Positions 62,922 to 64,000 of a stretch of DNA of 64,000 nucleotides are shown one piece after another. The stretch's first letter is position 1, and the number at the start of each line of letters is the position of its first letter. Position numbers and translations under genes: made by a program. The notes beneath the pieces were generated by a model, which saw nothing but the letters and a program-made list of their open reading frames with translations, had not been told where the DNA came from and made no database searches. Origin of the DNA: Trichocoleus desertorum ATA4-8-CV12 (GTDB lineage Bacteria; Cyanobacteriota; Cyanobacteriia; FACHB-46); NCBI GenBank assembly GCA_019358975.1, contig JAHHIL010000013.1, forward strand, positions 46,637 through 110,636. The letters are read 5' to 3'.

Positions 62922-63785
62922 ATGACAACTCCTGCCATCCAGTGGTATCCCGGTCACATCGCTAAGGCCGAGAGAGCGCTGCTGAGCCAACTCAAACTGG
63001 TCGATGTAGTGCTAGAAGTGCGTGATGCCCGGATTCCGCTCAGCACCCATCACCCGCAGGTGCCGCACTGGATTGGCAACAAAGCGAAAGTGTTGGTTTT
63101 GAATCGGATGGATATGATTCCAGCGCAAATGCGCGATCGCTGGATTGAATGGTTCCGTGAGCAAGGGGAAGAAGCCCTATTTACCGATGCCCAACATGGC
63201 AAAGGGATTGAGGCGATCGCTCAGGCGGCTCAGAATGCAGGTGTCCAAATGAACCAACGACGGCGCGATCGCGGCATGTTACCTCGTCCGGTGCGAGCCG
63301 TGGTATTGGGCTTTCCTAATGTGGGCAAGTCAGCCTTGATTAATCGGCTGCTAAAACGGCGAGTGGTGGATAGTGCACGTCGGGCTGGGGTAACACGGCA
63401 ACTCCGGTGGGTGCGAATTTCAGATCAGATTGAACTACTGGATGCACCTGGAGTTTTGCCCTCCAAACTCAACGACCAAGAAGCGGCCTTCAAGCTCGCC
63501 ATCTGTGATGATATTGGGGAAGCGGCCTATGATAACCAGCGGGTTACCTCTGCTCTAATTGATTTGATCAAAGGTATGCAAGCCACTGCCCCCGAAGCCA
63601 TTTCAGGCAACCCGTTGCGATCGCGCTACGAGCTAGACCCAGCGGAATTTACAGGCGAATCTTATCTCCATGCTCTAGCAGAGCAAAAGTACCAAAATGA
63701 TGTGGAGCGAACGGCTCGGCAAATCTTAAATGACTTCCGCAAAGGTATCCTCGGCTCCATTGCTTTGGAACTACCACCCGATTAA
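62922..63785 (+). CDS. rbgA: Ribosome-biogenesis GTPase RbgA/YlqF
   Basis: 287 residues. The GTPase motifs are circularly permuted: NRMD (G4, about residue 62) precedes GFPNVGKSALINRLL (G1) and LDAPGVLP (G3). The opening IQWYPGHIAKAERAL is the family signature, and the C-terminal domain binds RNA. It assists late assembly of the 50S subunit. It is transcribed alone. Confidence 0.95.
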   Translation: MTTPAIQWYPGHIAKAERALLSQLKLVDVVLEVRDARIPLSTHHPQVPHWIGNKAKVLVLNRMDMIPAQMRDRWIEWFREQGEEALFTDAQHGKGIEAIAQAAQNAGVQMNQRRRDRGMLPRPVRAVVLGFPNVGKSALINRLLKRRVVDSARRAGVTRQLRWVRISDQIELLDAPGVLPSKLNDQEAAFKLAICDDIGEAAYDNQRVTSALIDLIKGMQATAPEAISGNPLRSRYELDPAEFTGESYLHALAEQKYQNDVERTARQILNDFRKGILGSIALELPPD

Positions 63786-63786
63786 G

Positions 63787-63882
63787 TTAACAACCATAGC
63801 CCGCGCCTGAAAACACCTGTTTGAGTTGGTTATCTTTGTACTCGTAGATGCCAAAGCTAGTGCTTTCGTAACCTTTGACACT
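63787..63882 (-). CDS. 3' end of an unknown gene, cut by an IS200/IS605-type element
   Basis: On the minus strand the last 31 codons read SVKGYESTSFGIYEYKDNQL, then KQVFSGAGYGC, TAA. The frame is interrupted at about 63880 by the right end of a transposable element. The 5' part may lie beyond the window or be lost. No family is recognised. Confidence 0.5.
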   Translation of the reverse strand, partial: SVKGYESTSFGIYEYKDNQLKQVFSGAGYGC

Positions 63883-64000
63883 CCCCGCTCTAAAGAGACG
63901 GGGATTCTTAAGTAGTCCACAATCGAACTCTTAAAGGCGAAGTCAAAGCGCCTCTAGACACTCCGCTAAGGTCAAGCCCTAGCGTTATGCTTACTTTGCG
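63880..64000 (-). mobile_element. Right end of a second IS200/IS605-type element (continues past window)
   Basis: CCCCGCTC TAAA GAGACGGGG (63883-63903) is an imperfect palindrome of the same design as the right end at 8514. The orientation implies a tnpB-type gene on the minus strand beyond base 64000. No coding frame is visible in the remaining 97 bp. Confidence 0.6.

Noticed and set aside
1..64000. CRISPR array or prophage
   Set aside because: No regular repeat-spacer array, integrase, or phage structural gene was found.

Overview
The window is chromosomal DNA from a cyanobacterium. The palindrome GCGATCGC (HIP1) occurs in and between most genes. Photosynthesis genes (apcD, psbX, ycf66, a high-light-inducible protein, ycf19/yggT), a cyAbrB regulator and a plastoquinone-type chorismate lyase plus UbiA pair also place it there. 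The many Uma2, DUF29, pentapeptide and SAM-methyltransferase genes suit a large-genome, probably filamentous lineage. I cannot name the genus.

Layout. 1-3.4 kb: two tandem kinase-family genes; the first is cut by the window edge and the second has lost its catalytic residues. 3.5-7 kb: a thioredoxin-like ferredoxin, a histidine-rich COG0523 metallochaperone and cysS. 7-11.2 kb: tldD and its partner pmbA/tldE, separated by an IS200/IS605-type element carrying only tnpB. 11.2-20.3 kb: a CPBP protease, cyAbrB, sdhB, the hli-ycf66-psbX-ycf19-accC group, tRNA-Leu(GAG) and chorismate lyase. 20.4-25.3 kb: purF, purL, Uma2. 25.3-37.9 kb is an accessory zone: alpha/beta hydrolase, a methyltransferase relic split by a small TA-duplicating repeat, a frameshifted FadL-type porin, four methyltransferases, a glycosyltransferase, cysH, a toxin-antitoxin pair with a dead toxin, a candidate Yfr2-like small RNA, apcD and tandem DUF29 genes. 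38-44.7 kb: pentapeptide-repeat protein, Uma2, rlmD, acetyltransferase, Asn-rich exported protein, lpxD. 44.7-53.8 kb: sensor kinase, ppx, ubiA, dtd, a glutathione S-transferase, pgk, usp. 53.9-57.9 kb: an NERD-domain gene, a diguanylate cyclase and a degenerate second copy of the NERD 3' end. 58-64 kb: HD-domain protein, DUF1810, Uma2, the relic 3' end of groEL with its terminator, DUF4926, DsbA-like protein, a second toxin-antitoxin pair with a nonsense-mutated toxin, rbgA, and a gene tail cut by another IS200/IS605-type end.

How genes work together. Chorismate lyase (19.6 kb) and UbiA (49.5 kb) supply the first steps of plastoquinone head-group synthesis. PurL and PurF are early purine enzymes on one strand. 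AccC starts fatty-acid synthesis and is translationally coupled to a methyltransferase. ApcD, PsbX, Ycf66 and the Hli protein serve the phycobilisome, photosystem II and photoprotection.

The most notable signals are signs of genome decay and small mobile elements: a mariner/IS630-like miniature repeat that exactly splits a methyltransferase remnant, two PIN toxins each killed by a stop replacing a probable Gln codon, a NERD duplication whose edge lies at a HIP1 site, a groEL tail relic, and a clean pseudokinase. I found no CRISPR array, rRNA or prophage.
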